From Oleiagrimonas soli (GTDB lineage: Bacteria; Pseudomonadota; Gammaproteobacteria; Xanthomonadales; Rhodanobacteraceae): a stretch of DNA of 64,000 nucleotides. The stretch spans positions 1,984,861 through 2,048,860 of the forward strand of contig NZ_KN196470.1 in NCBI RefSeq assembly GCF_000761445.1. Direction: 5' to 3'. Position numbers and translations under genes: made by a program. Positions within the stretch are counted from its first letter, which is position 1; each line of letters begins with the position of its first letter. Shown piece by piece: positions 6,652-16,512 of the stretch. The notes beneath the pieces are model-generated. The model did no database searches and was not told the DNA's origin. It was given only the letters and a program-made list of their open reading frames with translations.

Positions 6652-7023
6652 TCAGACGCCCGGTGGTCCCAGCGGACGTTTGCGCGGAATCCGGCGGAAT
6701 GCGCCGAAGTACAGCGCCGCACCGATCACCGTGGTCGGCAGCATCATGCCGAAGAAGAACACGCGCGGCGAGATTTCGCTACCCAGCAACATCGGCACGA
6801 ACGAAGCGTAAGCGGCCAGCAGCAACACGACCGCAAGCTGACGCCGCAACTTTCCGCGCACCAGACGCAGCCAGATCAGCGGCACGGCGAAGCCGGCCAG
6901 AAAGCCGGCGAACCGCCACGGTTGCGCGAACCCGCACAACTGCGAGAACAACAGAATGCCTGCGATCATGATCGCCAGCTCGGCAATGGCCAGACCCTGC
7001 TGCCAGCGATCTTTGGTCTTCAT
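6652..7023 (-). CDS. Small four-helix membrane protein of unknown function
   Basis: 123 residues with four predicted membrane segments (around residues 10-32, 36-55, 62-80 and 88-110) joined by short basic loops. No enzymatic motif is seen. ATG 7021-7023 is chosen: it lies 13 nt past the serS stop with an AGGGA about 6 nt upstream, whereas an upstream ATG would overlap serS. Probably co-transcribed with serS and possibly with the tRNA-Ser gene farther downstream. I do not recognise a characterised family. Confidence 0.75.
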   Translation of the reverse strand: MKTKDRWQQGLAIAELAIMIAGILLFSQLCGFAQPWRFAGFLAGFAVPLIWLRLVRGKLRRQLAVVLLLAAYASFVPMLLGSEISPRVFFFGMMLPTTVIGAALYFGAFRRIPRKRPLGPPGV

Positions 7024-7036
7024 GACGTCCCTGGTC

Positions 7037-8326
<1,290 letters not shown>

Positions 8327-8400
8327 CTACCAATCGCAGACCGAGCATTATCGCGGCAGGCCCCGGCACGGCGCAAACCGTTCCGCGCGCGGCGATGCGC

Positions 8401-9591
8401 TCACTGGCTGCGCGCGATGCCGCGGCGGACCCAGGTCAGCAGCAACAGCGCCGCACTGCCAGAGCAGACGGCGCCGAATGCGAACGCGGCCAGCGGCGAA
8501 ATCGACTGCCAAAGCGCCCCGAACACGATCGACGCCGGCAGCAGCATCAGCCCCGCGACCAGGTTGTACCAGCCGAACGCCGTCCCGGCGCGGCCGCTGT
8601 CGACGAGGTCGGCGACCAGCGCCTTCTCCGTGCCCTCCAGCGCGGCCATCACCAGCCCGTAGCCGGCGAACGACATCCACAGCGTCCAGCCCGTGGCCGG
8701 CAGCAACCCCAGGGTCAGGTAGGCCAGCGCGTACGCGCACCACGCCGCGCCCAGCACGCGCACGCGCCCGAAGCGGTCCGACAGCGCCGACAGCGGCGTG
8801 GAGAACACGGCCGCGACACCGGAGAACAGCGCCCACATCAGCACGACCCGCTCGGTATCGGTGCCCAGGTCCTGCGCGCGCAGCAACAGGAACATGTTCG
8901 ACGAATTGCCGAGCGTGAACAGCGTCAGCGCCAGCAGATAGCGGCGCAGCGCGGGCGGCAGACTGGCCGGATTCCAGCGCATGCCCGCCATCACGGGAAC
9001 CTGGTCGGGCTCGGGATCCTTCAGCCGGAACGTCAGGATCAACACCACGACGGCGGGCACGATGGCGCAGAGGAACACCTGGCGCAGACTCAACCCCGCC
9101 GCCAGCAGGCCCGCGGCGATCAACGGTCCGATCACGGCGCCGGTATTGTCCATCGCCCGATGCAGCCCAAAGGCGAGGCCGCGCCGATGCGCGGGCACGC
9201 TCTCGCGCAGCATGGCGTCGCGCGGCGCGGCGCGGAAGCCGCGGCCGACACGATCCAGCAATCGCGCGCCGAACACGCCCAGCCAGCTTTGCGCCAGACC
9301 GATCAGCGGGCGCGCCAGGCCAGCCACGGCATACCCGCCGATCACCCACAATCGCATGCTGCGCATGCGGTCGGACAGCACGCCCGCGACCAGTTTCAGC
9401 AGACTGCTCAGGGCCTCAGCCACGCCCTCGATCAAGCCCAGCGCACGCGGCCCCGCCATCAGCACGGAGGCCAGGTACAACGGCACCAGGGGATAGATCA
9501 TGTCGCTGGCGCTGTCGTTGACCAGACTGATCAGGCCCAGCAGCCAGACCGTGCTCGGCAGGCCGCGCAATGCGCGGAAGGCGCGCTTCAT
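8401..9591 (-). CDS. Major facilitator superfamily transporter
   Basis: 396 residues with about 12 hydrophobic segments. The opening LVNDSASDMIYPLVPLYLA and the loop-2 segment GVLSDRMRSMRLWVIGGY fit the MFS drug/sugar antiporter group. A second conserved loop (SDRFGRVRVLGAAWCAYAL) is found near residue 260. Substrate cannot be predicted. It is on the serS strand, 86 bp upstream, and divergent from the DUF3047 gene. Confidence 0.85.
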   Translation of the reverse strand: MKRAFRALRGLPSTVWLLGLISLVNDSASDMIYPLVPLYLASVLMAGPRALGLIEGVAEALSSLLKLVAGVLSDRMRSMRLWVIGGYAVAGLARPLIGLAQSWLGVFGARLLDRVGRGFRAAPRDAMLRESVPAHRRGLAFGLHRAMDNTGAVIGPLIAAGLLAAGLSLRQVFLCAIVPAVVVLILTFRLKDPEPDQVPVMAGMRWNPASLPPALRRYLLALTLFTLGNSSNMFLLLRAQDLGTDTERVVLMWALFSGVAAVFSTPLSALSDRFGRVRVLGAAWCAYALAYLTLGLLPATGWTLWMSFAGYGLVMAALEGTEKALVADLVDSGRAGTAFGWYNLVAGLMLLPASIVFGALWQSISPLAAFAFGAVCSGSAALLLLTWVRRGIARSQ

Positions 9592-9740
9592 GCAGCGGTT
9601 CCGTCAGGCAGGTGTCGGCACCGACGGCTCGCGTCGCGAAGGAATTCGAGGACCATGCCCGGATGATGCGCGAAGCGCTCGACGGCAACAAGATTCCTGC
9701 TAGGGTGCCGAAACCCTGCATGCCCTGTCCGGAGCTTCGC

Positions 9741-10490
9741 TTGAACGCCCTGCTGTACCTTGCCTTCGGCCTCGCCGCGCTGACCGCTCCCGCGCCTCAC
9801 GGCGTCACCGCCTTGCGCTTCTCCGACGCCGCGCCAGGCACGCAACTGCCCGCCGGCTGGCACGACTACGCCATGTCGAGGCACAAGCCCGCCGCGGCGA
9901 TTCGACTGGTGCGCGACGACGGCGTCACCGTGTTGCACATCGACGCCGACCACGATGCCGGCGCCATCGCCTACCCGCTCGACCTGCCGGCCGCGACCCG
10001 GCTGCGCTGGCGCTGGAAGGTCGACCACAGCGTCGCCGCCGCCGACATGAACCGGCGTTCCGGCGACGACTTCGCCGCCCGCGTCTACGTCTTCTTCGAC
10101 GTGCCGCGCAGCCACCTGTCGCTGTACCAGCGCATGAAGCTCAGTCTGGCCCAGCGCGTGCTCGGCCACCCGATGCCGACCGCGGCGATCTGCTACGTCT
10201 GGGACAATCGCCACGCCGTCGGCACCATCGCGCCCAGCCCGTTCTTCAGCGGCATGCGCACCATCGTGCTGCAGAGCGGCAACGCGCACGCCGGCATCTG
10301 GCAGACCGAGAGTCGCGACCTGGCCGCGGATTTCCGTGCCGCGTTCGGCCACGCCGCGCCGCACATCACCGGCATCGCGCTGGCGGCGGACACCGACAAC
10401 ACCGGCGGCAAGGCGCAGGCCTGGTTCGGCGACCTGCAACTCGCGCCCCAGCCCGCCTCGAAAACGCCGCCGGCCGCGAACACGCCCTGA
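9741..10490 (+). CDS. DUF3047 family exported protein
   Basis: About 249 residues from a TTG start at 9741, preferred because GGAG at 9731-9734 lies 6 nt upstream and the first residues then form a signal peptide (LNALLYLAFGLAALTAPAP). An ATG at 9720 in frame is the alternative. The mature part has the DUF3047 marks: LRWRWKVDH, AARVYVFFD, ICYVWDN and GIALAADTDNTGGKA. The family is widespread in proteobacteria, is probably periplasmic, and has no known function. It converges on rarA with 6 nt between the stops. Confidence 0.8.
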   Translation: MNALLYLAFGLAALTAPAPHGVTALRFSDAAPGTQLPAGWHDYAMSRHKPAAAIRLVRDDGVTVLHIDADHDAGAIAYPLDLPAATRLRWRWKVDHSVAAADMNRRSGDDFAARVYVFFDVPRSHLSLYQRMKLSLAQRVLGHPMPTAAICYVWDNRHAVGTIAPSPFFSGMRTIVLQSGNAHAGIWQTESRDLAADFRAAFGHAAPHITGIALAADTDNTGGKAQAWFGDLQLAPQPASKTPPAANTP

Positions 10491-10496
10491 GGGCAT

Positions 10497-11834
10497 TTAC
10501 TCTCCGCGCACCTTGCGCCGCGCCTCGCGTAGGGCGTCCAGACGCTCCTTGACTTTGATCTCCAGACCGCGCTCGACCGGCTCGTAGAACACGGTGCCAT
10601 CGAGCGCGTCGGGCAGGCACTGCTGATCCAGCGCCACGCCACCCTCGGCATCGTGGTCGTACTGGTAGTTCTTGCCGTAACCGAGTCCCTTCATCAGCTT
10701 GGTCGGCGCATTGCGCAGATGCATCGGCACCTCCAGGGTGCCGGTGTCGCCGATCGCCGCGCGCGCCTGGTTGTAGGCCTTGTAGGCAGCGTTGCTCTTG
10801 GGCGCGATGGCCAGATAAATCGCCAGTTGTGCCAACCCCAACTCGCCTTCCGGCGTGCCCAGGCGCTCGTAGGTGTCCCAGGCGTCCAGCGCCATGCGCC
10901 AGGCACGCGGGTCGGCCAGACCGACGTCCTCCACCGCCATGCGTGTCATGCGGCGGGCCAGGTAGCTGCGGTCGCAACCGCCGTCGAGCATGCGCGTGAG
11001 CCAGTACACCGCGGCGTCCGGATCGGAGCTGCGCACGGATTTGTGCAGCGCCGAGATCTGGTCGTAGAACTGCTCGCCGCCCTTGTCGAAACGGCGCGTT
11101 CGGTCGGCCAGCACCTGCTCCAGCGTGGCCTGACCGATGGCACCGCCCTCGGCCAGCTCGGCGGCGATCTCCAGCAGCGTCAGGGCGCGGCGTACGTCGC
11201 CATCGGCGGCCTGCGCGATCAGCGCCAGTGCGTCGTCGTCGACATCCAGGCCCTGCCCGCCCAGTCCGCGCTCGGCGTCGTCCAGCGCATGACGCAGCGC
11301 GTGCACGATGTCGTCGCGCCCAACGGCGTCCAGCACGTGGACGCGGCAACGCGACAGCAGCGCCGAATTCAGCTCGAACGAAGGATTCTCGGTCGTGGCG
11401 CCGACGAACAGGATCACGCCCTTCTCGATGTGCGGCAGGAAGGCGTCCTGCTGCGCCTTGTTGAAGCGGTGCACCTCATCCACGAACAGCACCGTGCGGC
11501 GTCCCTGGGCGAAGTGGGCCTCGGCCTCGGCCAGCGCCTTGCGCACGTCGGGCAGTCCCGACAGCACGGCCGAAATCGCGCGGAATTCAGCATCGGCATA
11601 TTTCGCCACCAGCAGCGCCAGGGTGGTCTTGCCGCATCCGGGCGGCCCCCACAGCACCATCGAATGCACGCGTCCATCCTCCAGCGCGCGGCGCAGCGCG
11701 CTGTCGGCGCCGACCAAGCGCGGCTGGCCGACGATTTCGTCCAGCGTGCGCGGCCGCATGCGCTCGGCCAGCGGCTTGAGCGCCTCCGGCTCGGCGAACA
11801 GGCCCGGCGTGGTGGGGACGTTACGCTGCGTCAT
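10497..11834 (-). CDS. rarA: Replication-associated recombination protein A (AAA+ ATPase)
   Basis: A 445-residue RarA/MgsA protein, a clamp-loader-like AAA+ ATPase that acts at stalled replication forks and interacts with SSB. Walker A is GPPGCGKTT (residues 63-71), Walker B is VLFVDE (115-120) and sensor 1 is GATTENPSFE. The C-terminal tetramerisation domain ends in a basic tail. ATG 11832-11834 is taken as start because it is followed by a typical N-terminus with an FAEP segment; the open frame extends farther upstream without homology. In enterobacteria the order is ftsK-lolA-rarA-serS; here the members are on the same strand but separated. Confidence 0.96.
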   Translation of the reverse strand: MTQRNVPTTPGLFAEPEALKPLAERMRPRTLDEIVGQPRLVGADSALRRALEDGRVHSMVLWGPPGCGKTTLALLVAKYADAEFRAISAVLSGLPDVRKALAEAEAHFAQGRRTVLFVDEVHRFNKAQQDAFLPHIEKGVILFVGATTENPSFELNSALLSRCRVHVLDAVGRDDIVHALRHALDDAERGLGGQGLDVDDDALALIAQAADGDVRRALTLLEIAAELAEGGAIGQATLEQVLADRTRRFDKGGEQFYDQISALHKSVRSSDPDAAVYWLTRMLDGGCDRSYLARRMTRMAVEDVGLADPRAWRMALDAWDTYERLGTPEGELGLAQLAIYLAIAPKSNAAYKAYNQARAAIGDTGTLEVPMHLRNAPTKLMKGLGYGKNYQYDHDAEGGVALDQQCLPDALDGTVFYEPVERGLEIKVKERLDALREARRKVRGE

Positions 11835-12046
11835 GACGGCATGATAGAGATTCGTCGAGGCCGCTGCATGACCGGGTGGACGCCGCGCGTCGGCCCAGCG
11901 CCTCAATACGCCGGTCATGACGGCCTCACAGCCAGGCCCACGCCTTGTATGATGCGCAAACATTCATCAGGGTATCTGCCGGGGAACGTCCGCTTGAAGG
12001 CCGACACGATCCATTCGCATGGTCGATCGACGCGCACCGGCGCCGC

Positions 12047-15000
12047 ATGAATCGCCTCACGCATACACACCGATGGATGCTCCTGCTCGGGTGGCTGCTG
12101 ATCGCCATCACGATCCCGACACCCGCGCCGGCCACGCCGTGGTCGGCGTTCGACGCGCCCTGGTTCGTACGCATCGGCATCGATGAAGGCCTGCCGCACT
12201 CGGTGACCACCGCCGTGGCGCAGGATCGCGACGGCCTGATCTGGATCGGCACCATGGGCGGCCTGGTGCGTTACGACGGTTACCGCATGCAGCGCTTCGA
12301 AGCCGATGGCAAGGACGCATCGAACCTGCCGGACAGCTACGTGCGCGCCCTGCTGGCCCTGCCGGACGGCCGCGTGCTGGTCGGCACCAACGCCGGCGGA
12401 CTGGCCGTGTTCGAGCCGTCCACGAACGGTTTCCATACCTACCCCGTCGGCCCCGGCGGCACCTCGGACCGCAAGATCTACACGCTGGCGCAGGGACGCG
12501 AGCACGACGTCTGGATCGCCACCGACCGCGGCGTGGACCGCCTCGACCTGCGCACCAACCGAATCCAGACCGTAGCGTTGGGCGCGCATCTGGCGCCGCG
12601 CAACTTCAGCGTATTCGAGGACACCGACGGCAATCTCTGGGTCGGCAACGACCGTGGCCTGTTCGAACGCCGCGCCGGTTCGCGCTCGTTCGTGCGGACG
12701 ACGACGCAGGACCCGAGAATCGCCACGGTGCTGGACGATCAGATCTGGTCGATCGCCGAAGACGGCGCGGGACGCATCTGGGTCGGCAGCGGGCAATCCG
12801 GCGCCGCCTACCGCGACCGCGACGGCGCATGGCACGCGGTGCCAGGCTTCACCGGCTACGATGCCGGCGCGCGCCGTCCGACCGTGCGCGCGCTGCTCGA
12901 AGTCGGCAACGGCACCATGTGGATCGGCACCGACGGCGCGGGCATCATCGCCTACCGCGCCGGCGACCCGAACACGCGCGTGTACAACCACGATCCGGCG
13001 CGCGCGTCCTCCCTGCCCGGCGACACCGTACGCGGTCTGCTGGAGGATGCGTCCGGCAACCGCTGGGTCGCCACCGATCTCGGCGTCGCACGCGACGATG
13101 GCCGCGCGCGCACCGCGTTCTCCGTGCTGCCTTCGCCGCTGCGCCCACGCACCCTCGCCAATCCCAACGTGCATGGCGTGTTCGTCGATAGTCATGACCG
13201 GATATGGCTTGGCCTGGGCATGGGACGCATCGACGTGATCGATCCCGACCGTCAGCATCTGCGCCACTTGCGTCTGGGCGGAAGCCAGGCACATCGTGAC
13301 GTGCAGGCGTTCGCCGAAGATCCAAATGGCCGTATCTGGATCGGTTCCCAGGGCATGGCCCGGATCGACCCCGACACGATGCAAGTGCACGATGCGGTAC
13401 TGCCGACGCTGGACGGCAAGCCCGTGCTGACCTTGCTCCGGACCGATCCGTACTTGCTCATCGGTACCTACGAAGGCGCCTACCGCTACGACTTCCGCAA
13501 TGGCCAGCTGACGCACTTCGAGCACCGCGCCGACGATCCGCACAGTCTCGCCAGCGACACCGTGCGGCAGATCGTCCGCGTCGGCGACGAAATCTGGTAC
13601 GCCACCACCCGCGGCATCAGCATCGCGCCGAACGCGCAGGCCGACGGCGGATTCCGCCAACTGCGTCATCGCGACGGCGACGACACCAGCCTGCCGCAAG
13701 ACTACGTCGGCGGCATCGCGCGCGACGCGAAGGGTCGCATCTGGGTCAGCACGTTCGGCGGTCTGGCGGTGATCGATCACTACCGCCCCGGCGAAACGGT
13801 CCGCTTTCGCACCATCGGACAGGCGCAGGGCCTGGGCAGCAGCAAGGTCAACGCGGTGCTGCTCGATGACGAGGACCATCCCTGGGTCAGCGTGTCCAAC
13901 GGTGTGGCACGGATCGATGCCGTCACCGGACGCGTGCGCAACCTCGGCATGCGCGACGGTCTGCACATCGCCAGCTACATCTATATCGCCGCGGCCCGGG
14001 CAGACGATCATCTGCTGTTCGGCGGCCTCGGCGGCCTGACCGTGGTCCGCCCGCACGTGCTTGCGGACCACGGAACATCCGGGCGCCTGGCGATCACCGC
14101 CGCGACCCTCAATGGCCGCGCGCTGACGCCCGGCAAGCTGCCGCGCAACGGCCAGCCGCTGATCGTCGACCGCAGCGGCCGCAGCCTGCGCGTGGACTTC
14201 GCCCTGCTCGATTACCACGCACCGCGCGAAACGACCTACAGCTACCGCATGCAAGGCTTCGACAGCGCCTGGACGCAGACTCCGAAGGGCACGCCGCCCG
14301 CCGCCATCTACACCAACCTTCCGCATGGCGAATACACCCTGCAGCTGCGCGCGCAAACGCACGGCATGAACGCGCGTACGGTGGCGACGAACTATCCCGT
14401 CGTCGTGCGCCCGCTGTGGTTCGAGACGCTGACGTTCCGCGTGGCGATGGTGCTGCTGGCCATCGCGCTGATCGTCGCCCTGGTGCACCTGCGCACGCTG
14501 TACCTGCGCCGCCAGGCACGACGACTGCAGGAAGAGGTCGATGCACGCACGCGCGATCTGCAGGCGGCCAACGAGCGTCTCGACCAGCTCGCCGGAACCG
14601 ACGAACTGAGCGGTCTGTACAACCGTCGCCGTTTCCTTGAACTGGCCGAAGCCGTGCGCAAACACGCGAAACCGGGCAAGGCCTGCATCGCCCTGCTCGA
14701 TCTGGATCGGTTCAAACAGGTCAACGACACCTTCGGCCATCTGGTCGGCGACGACGCCATTCGCGCGGTGGCCAAGATCATGCGCGCGCACTGCCGTGCC
14801 GACGATCTGGCGGCACGCTTCGGCGGCGAGGAGCTGGTGATCTGCCTGCCCGACAGCACCCTGGAACAGACCCTGCGCATGGCTGAACGCATGCGCGAAA
14901 CCCTGGCGCAGACCTGCATTCGTCACGAGCAGGACGAGATCATCGTGACCGTGAGTATCGGCGTCGCCGCCCTGCGCGAGGGCGAATCCCTGCAGCAATG

Positions 15001-15073
15001 GATATCGCGCGCCGACGCGGCGCTCTACGCGGCCAAGGATGCCGGGCGCAACCGCTGCGAGGCCGCGCCCTAG
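12047..15073 (+). CDS. Periplasmic beta-propeller sensor diguanylate cyclase
   Basis: A 1008-residue membrane-anchored GGDEF protein. A signal peptide (residues 1-30) is followed by many two-component-regulator propeller repeats rich in IWIGT/LWVGN blocks (about 40-690) and a Y_Y_Y domain (about 700-785). One membrane helix (about 795-815), a short coiled coil and a GGDEF domain (about 850-1005) follow. The active site reads GGEEL (926-930), a functional-type variant, and an RADD inhibitory I-site lies just upstream. It should make cyclic di-GMP in response to a periplasmic ligand. ATG 12047 is preferred over upstream ATGs because it starts the signal peptide. It is divergent from rarA (212 bp) and overlaps the end of the DUF1275 gene by 4 nt. 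Confidence 0.92.
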   Translation: MNRLTHTHRWMLLLGWLLIAITIPTPAPATPWSAFDAPWFVRIGIDEGLPHSVTTAVAQDRDGLIWIGTMGGLVRYDGYRMQRFEADGKDASNLPDSYVRALLALPDGRVLVGTNAGGLAVFEPSTNGFHTYPVGPGGTSDRKIYTLAQGREHDVWIATDRGVDRLDLRTNRIQTVALGAHLAPRNFSVFEDTDGNLWVGNDRGLFERRAGSRSFVRTTTQDPRIATVLDDQIWSIAEDGAGRIWVGSGQSGAAYRDRDGAWHAVPGFTGYDAGARRPTVRALLEVGNGTMWIGTDGAGIIAYRAGDPNTRVYNHDPARASSLPGDTVRGLLEDASGNRWVATDLGVARDDGRARTAFSVLPSPLRPRTLANPNVHGVFVDSHDRIWLGLGMGRIDVIDPDRQHLRHLRLGGSQAHRDVQAFAEDPNGRIWIGSQGMARIDPDTMQVHDAVLPTLDGKPVLTLLRTDPYLLIGTYEGAYRYDFRNGQLTHFEHRADDPHSLASDTVRQIVRVGDEIWYATTRGISIAPNAQADGGFRQLRHRDGDDTSLPQDYVGGIARDAKGRIWVSTFGGLAVIDHYRPGETVRFRTIGQAQGLGSSKVNAVLLDDEDHPWVSVSNGVARIDAVTGRVRNLGMRDGLHIASYIYIAAARADDHLLFGGLGGLTVVRPHVLADHGTSGRLAITAATLNGRALTPGKLPRNGQPLIVDRSGRSLRVDFALLDYHAPRETTYSYRMQGFDSAWTQTPKGTPPAAIYTNLPHGEYTLQLRAQTHGMNARTVATNYPVVVRPLWFETLTFRVAMVLLAIALIVALVHLRTLYLRRQARRLQEEVDARTRDLQAANERLDQLAGTDELSGLYNRRRFLELAEAVRKHAKPGKACIALLDLDRFKQVNDTFGHLVGDDAIRAVAKIMRAHCRADDLAARFGGEELVICLPDSTLEQTLRMAERMRETLAQTCIRHEQDEIIVTVSIGVAALREGESLQQWISRADAALYAAKDAGRNRCEAAP

Positions 15074-15750
15074 CCGCTTCTGTCGGAAACTCGCAGGCCG
15101 CGGCGGCGATAGGCGATGTAGCCGAGCCCGGTCAGCGCCGCCATCACCGCCGGCAGCAGCAGCGTGCGCTCACGCCAGAATCCGAACGCGAAAGCGCCGG
15201 CGAAACCGCCGCCGAGAAAACCGCCGAACAGCAGCATGTACAGCCGCAGACGCCGACGGTCGACCTCCAGGCCGCGCAGGCGATGGCCGATCAGCAGACC
15301 CAGGTCGGTAAGGATGCCGGTCACATGCGTGGTGCGCACCACGGCGCCGCTGAAGGTCGTGACCATCGCGTTCTGCAGACCGCAGGCCGCCGCCGCGACC
15401 CACAGCCCGGCATTGGCGTGGTCATGAATCAGCGGCACGGCCGCGAACAGCAGCAGGGATTCGATCACCAATGCCGCGCCGTAGCGCTGACCCAGTTGCA
15501 ACGAGGTATCGCGCACGATCATGCCGCTGACGGCAGCGCCGAGCAGGAAGGAAAGCATGGCCCCGAGGTAGCGAACGAGACCCGCGCCGTCGCCTTCGAC
15601 CGCGCTCACGCCGACCAGGGTCGTGGTCCCGGTCATGTGGGTGATGGCCTGATGATCGAAGCTGAGGTAGCCGACCGCGTTGACCACGCCGGCCAGCAGC
15701 GCCAGCAACGTGCCGCCGAACCAGACCCAGCGTGGCAGACGACGGATCAT
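15070..15750 (-). CDS. DUF1275 (YoaK-family) membrane protein
   Basis: 226 residues with about six membrane segments. The opening LLAGVVNAVGYLSFDHQAITHMTGTTT is the family signature. YoaK/DUF1275 proteins are inner-membrane proteins of unknown function common in proteobacteria. It sits between lolA and the diguanylate cyclase gene, 21 bp downstream of lolA on the same strand, so it is probably in the lolA transcript. Its stop overlaps the convergent diguanylate cyclase stop. Confidence 0.85.
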   Translation of the reverse strand: MIRRLPRWVWFGGTLLALLAGVVNAVGYLSFDHQAITHMTGTTTLVGVSAVEGDGAGLVRYLGAMLSFLLGAAVSGMIVRDTSLQLGQRYGAALVIESLLLFAAVPLIHDHANAGLWVAAAACGLQNAMVTTFSGAVVRTTHVTGILTDLGLLIGHRLRGLEVDRRRLRLYMLLFGGFLGGGFAGAFAFGFWRERTLLLPAVMAALTGLGYIAYRRRGLRVSDRSG

Positions 15751-15771
15751 CCCCTGTGGCCCATCGGCGGA

Positions 15772-16434
15772 TCAGGAACCGCCGAGCGGATGCACCTCGG
15801 GCACGCCGCTGGTGTCGCCGATGACGTCGGCGCCCTTGGGCGGCGTGAAGGTGAACAGCGCGGACGACATCGGCGGATTGCGTTGCCAATGGCTGAAGCG
15901 GATCACCGACTTCGCGCCGAGGCGGTCGGTGAACTGCATCTCGGCCAGACCATTGGCGTCGAAGCCGAGCTGCGCCGACTGGATGTTCTGCGCGTTGTCG
16001 CGCGGGCTGAGCTGCAGCCACTGCAGGCCGTCGCGCGTGCCCAGTTCGGTGACCTTGAATTCCTTGTCCAGCCGTCCCGGATCGGTCAGCACCGTCAGCG
16101 GACTGTGCGCTTCCTGCAGGCTCTGCGCCTGCACCGTCACCTGCTCCAGATCCGGATCGTAGGTCCACACATGACTGCCGTCGGCGACGATGAGCTGCTG
16201 ATACGGCGTCTTCGTCTGCCAGCGGAACTGTCGCGGCGCCTGCAGCGCCACCGTGCCCTGGCTGGTCTGCCCGCTGCGGCCGTTGGCATCGGTCAGCGTC
16301 TGCGTGAAATCGCCGCGCAGCGCATGCAGATCGTGCGCAAAGGCATCCAGGCGCGCGCGCGCCGTCTGCGCGGCCTGCGAAGCCAGCGGAACCAGACACA
16401 GGGTCAGCAACAGCGTGGCAAAACGGATCTTCAT
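15772..16434 (-). CDS. lolA: Outer-membrane lipoprotein carrier protein
   Basis: A 220-residue periplasmic LolA, which shuttles lipoproteins from LolCDE to LolB. A signal peptide (MKIRFATLLLTLCLVPLASQA) is followed by the open beta-barrel signature RGDFTQTL, a PRQFRWQTKTPYQQ segment and a C-terminal FTFTPPKGADV strand. ATG 16432-16434 is the start, with AAGG upstream. It follows ftsK by 78 bp on the same strand, as in enterobacteria. Confidence 0.95.
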   Translation of the reverse strand: MKIRFATLLLTLCLVPLASQAAQTARARLDAFAHDLHALRGDFTQTLTDANGRSGQTSQGTVALQAPRQFRWQTKTPYQQLIVADGSHVWTYDPDLEQVTVQAQSLQEAHSPLTVLTDPGRLDKEFKVTELGTRDGLQWLQLSPRDNAQNIQSAQLGFDANGLAEMQFTDRLGAKSVIRFSHWQRNPPMSSALFTFTPPKGADVIGDTSGVPEVHPLGGS

Positions 16435-16512
16435 GAAGGGGCCTTCGGTAAACGGGGGCAACAATGCATGTTCAGCTTGATGCAGTCGATTTGAAGCCGC
16501 GCTGAAGGGCGT

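Noticed and set aside
6058-6811. Repeated identical ~68-residue open frames in the tRNA array
   Set aside because: They arise from the 161-bp DNA repeat and tRNA complement; repeated identical peptides with no start signal are not genes.
11915-14998. 1027-residue open frame opposite the diguanylate cyclase
   Set aside because: Antisense composition effect; the sense frame shows signal peptide, propeller repeats and GGEEL.
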